From contig OZ025248.1 in the NCBI GenBank assembly GCA_964019135.1, positions 44,633,670-44,697,669 of the forward strand: DNA of 64,000 nucleotides. The letters run 5' to 3'. The position numbers were made by a program, and so were the translations under genes. This document shows positions 61,301-64,000 of this stretch, in pieces. The first letter of the stretch is position 1. Each line of letters starts with the position of its first letter. This DNA comes from Arenicola marina. Taxonomy: Eukaryota; Annelida; Polychaeta; Arenicolidae. The notes under the pieces are model-generated. The model made no database searches and had not been told where the DNA came from. It saw nothing but the letters and a program-made list of their open reading frames with translations.

Positions 61301-64000
61301 AACGCCCCTTGTTAATGAGCTGACCCCTTAGATTGACCAAACAGAGACACACGCCCAGGGTTATTAAGCTGACTCCTTAGACTCACCAAACGGACACCCA
61401 CAACCCGGGTTATTGAGCTGACCCCTTAGACTGACCAAGCAGACAGTCACACCCCGGATTATTGAGCTGACCCCTTAGACTGGGCAAACAGACACCCACA
61501 CTACGGGTTGTTCAGCTGGCCCCTTAGACTGACCAAACAGACAACCACACCCCTGGTTATTGATCGGACCCCTTAGACTGACCAAACAGACACCCACACC
61601 CCTGGTTATTGAGCTGACCTCTTAGATTGACCAAAGAGACACCCACACCCCGGGTTATGGAGCTGACCCCTTAGACTGACCAAACAGACACCCACACCCC
61701 TGGTTATTGAGCTGACCCCTTAGACTGACCAAACAGACACCCACACCCCTTGTTATGGAACTGACCCCTTAGACTGACCAAACAGACACCAACGCCCCTT
61801 GTTAATGAGCTGACCCCTTAGACTGACCAAACAGACACACCCCGGGTTATTGAGCTGACCCCTTAAACTGACCAAACAGACACCCACACTACGGGTTATT
61901 CAGCTGACCCCTTAGACTGACCAAACAGACAACCACACCGCTGGTTACTGAGCGGACCCCTTAGACTGACCAAACAGACACCCACACCCTTGGTTATTGA
62001 GCTGACCCCTTAGACTGACCAAGGAGACAAACACACCCCGGGTTATTGAGCTGACCCCTTAGACTGACCAAACAGACACCCACAATCCGGGTTAGTGAGC
62101 TGACCCCCTAGACTGACCAAGCAGACAGTCACACCCCGGGTTATTGAGCTGACCCCTTAGACTGACCAAACAGACACCCACACTACGGGTTATTCAGCTG
62201 GCCCCTTAGACTGACCAAACAGACAACCACACCCCTGGTTATTGAGCTGACCCCTTAGACTGACCAAACAGACACCCACACCCCTTGTTATGGAACTGAC
62301 CCCTTAGACTGACCAAACAGACACCAACGCCCCTTATTAATGAGCTGACCCCTTAGACCGACCAAACAGACACCCACACCCCTGGTTATTGAGCTGAGCC
62401 CTTAGACTGACCAAACAGACACCCACACTACGGGTTATTGAGCTGATCCCTTGGAATGACCAAAAAGACACACACACCCCGGGTTATTGAGCTGATCCCT
62501 TAGACTAACCAAACATACACTCACGCTCCGGGTTATTGAGCTGACCCCTTAGACTGACCAAACAGACACCCACACCCCGAGTTATTGAGCTGACCCCTTG
62601 GACTGCCCAAACAGACAGCCATACCCCTGGTTATTGAGCTGACCCCTTAGACTGACCAAACAGACACCCAACCCCCGGGTTATTGAGCTGACCCCTTAGA
62701 CTGACCAAGCAGACAGCCACACCCCGGGTTATTGAGCTGACTCCTTAGACTAACCAAACGGACGCCCACAACTCGGGTTATTGAGCTGACCCCTTAGACT
62801 GACCAAACAGACACCCACACTACGGGTTATTCAGCTGGCCCCTTAGACTTACCAAACAGACAACCACACCCCTTGTTATTGAGTGGAACCCTTAGGCTGA
62901 CCAAACAGACACTCACACCCCGGGTTATTGAGCTGACCCCTTAGACTGACCAAACAGACACCCACACCCCTTGTTATGGAACTGACCCCTTAGACTGACC
63001 AAGCAGACACCAACGCCCCTTGTTAATGAGCTGACCCCTTAGATTGACCAAACAGAGACACACGCTAAGGGTTATTAAGCTGACTCCTTAGACTCACCAA
63101 ACGGACACCCACAACCCGGGTTATTGAGCTGACCCCTTAGACTGACCAAGCAGACAGTCACACCCCGGATTATTGAGCTGACCCCTTAGACTGAGCAAAC
63201 AGACACCCACACTACGGGTTGTTCAGCTGGCCCCTTAGACTGACCAAACAGACAACCACACCCCTGGTTATTGAGCGGACCCCTTAGACTGACCAAACAG
63301 ACACCCACACCCCTGGTTATTGAGCTGACCCCTTAGATTGACCAAAGAGACACCCACACCCCGGGTTATGGAGCTGACCCCTTAGACTGACCAAACAGAC
63401 ACCCACACCCCTGGTTATTGAGCTGACCCCTTAGACTGACCAAACAGACACCCACACCCCTTGTTATGGAACTGACCCCTTAGACTGACCAAACAGACAC
63501 CAACGCCCCTTGTTAATGAGCTGAACCCTTAGACTGACCAAACAGACACACCCCGGGTTATTGAGCTGACCCCTTAAACTGACCAAACAGACACCCACAC
63601 TACGGGTTATTCAGCTGACCCCTTAGACTGACCAAACAGACAACCACACCCCTGGTTACTGAGCGGACCCCTTAGACTGACCAAACAGACACCCACACCC
63701 TTGGTTATTGAGCTGACCCCTTAGACTGACCAAAGAGACAAACACACCCCGGGTTATTGAGCTGACCCCTTAGACTGACCAAACAGACACCCACAATCCG
63801 GGTTAGTGACCTGACCCCCTAGACTGACCAAGCAGACAGTCACACCCCGGGTTATTGAGCTGACCCCTTAGACTGACCAAACAGACACCCACACTACGGG
63901 TTATTCAGCTGGCCCCTTAGACTGACCAAACAGACACCCACACCCCTTGTTATGGAACTGACCCCTTAGACTGACCAAACAGACACCAACGCCCCTTGTT
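52394..64000 (-). repeat. 49-bp satellite array, right copy, inverted
   Basis: The consensus unit is the exact reverse complement of the unit at 1-6236 (plus-strand landmarks TTATTGAGCTGACCCCTTAG and ACTGACCAAACAGACACCC). About 237 copies, continuing past the window. Higher-order blocks are clear: the segment near 55198 recurs at 57255 (2057 bp, about 42 units) and again near 60578. Short frames repeated at those positions are translations of the satellite. Confidence 0.97.

Overview
The window is eukaryotic nuclear DNA, most likely from a marine invertebrate deuterostome such as amphioxus (Branchiostoma). This is an inference from the protein architecture (VWD-C8-TIL, EGF, Ly6/uPAR, chitin-binding type 2 and LamG-like modules in one secreted protein), short phase-1 exons with GT-AG introns, tRNA-derived SINEs and GGGGCGGATC-ended inverted-repeat elements. 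No species is provable by eye; a hemichordate or lophotrochozoan is possible. More than half of the window is tandem satellite DNA.

Layout. 1-6236: about 127 copies of a 49-bp satellite. 6237-7240: a dispersed repeat copy. About 7274-23792: about 485 copies of an unrelated 34-bp satellite. About 23915-46916, minus strand: one complete gene. 46942-51250: intergenic sequence with one SINE and no gene that I can support. 51250-52126: a second copy of the dispersed repeat. About 52394-64000: the same 49-bp satellite as at the left edge, in the opposite orientation and running off the window.

The gene. Following splice sites and reading phase from a TATA box at 46935-46941, I assembled one non-coding first exon and 28 coding exons. 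All 28 join in phase without an internal stop and give a predicted secreted protein of 1498 residues. Order: signal peptide; Cys-rich module A; Ly6/uPAR-like three-finger module; four EGF modules (one degenerate); Cys-rich module B; EGF; VWD; C8; TIL; VWC-like module; EGF; Thr-rich linker; EGF; four near-identical calcium-binding-type EGF repeats; chitin-binding type 2 (peritrophin-A) module and Thr/Pro linker; a second degenerate chitin-binding-like module; C-terminal LamG/concanavalin-like domain. There is no transmembrane segment or GPI signal. It is probably an extracellular matrix, mucus or cuticle-associated adhesive protein; that role is inferred from the modules.

Most striking are tandem repeats that straddle splice junctions of this gene. 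A 92-bp array duplicates the 3' splice site of exon 14 (12 copies), a 72-bp array the 3' splice site of exon 9 (4 copies), a 47-bp array the 5' splice site of exon 24 (5 copies), and a 20-bp array starts at the 5' splice site of exon 25. In the first three cases the decoy sites I translated lead to a frameshift or stop. A further 1.15-kb tandem duplication multiplied an EGF exon to four copies and carried a SINE with it, which dates the duplication after the SINE insertion. The two 49-bp arrays are mirror images and are bordered by a perfect 39-bp inverted repeat (6237-6275 and 52088-52126), so the gene lies inside a 46-kb interval with inverted ends.
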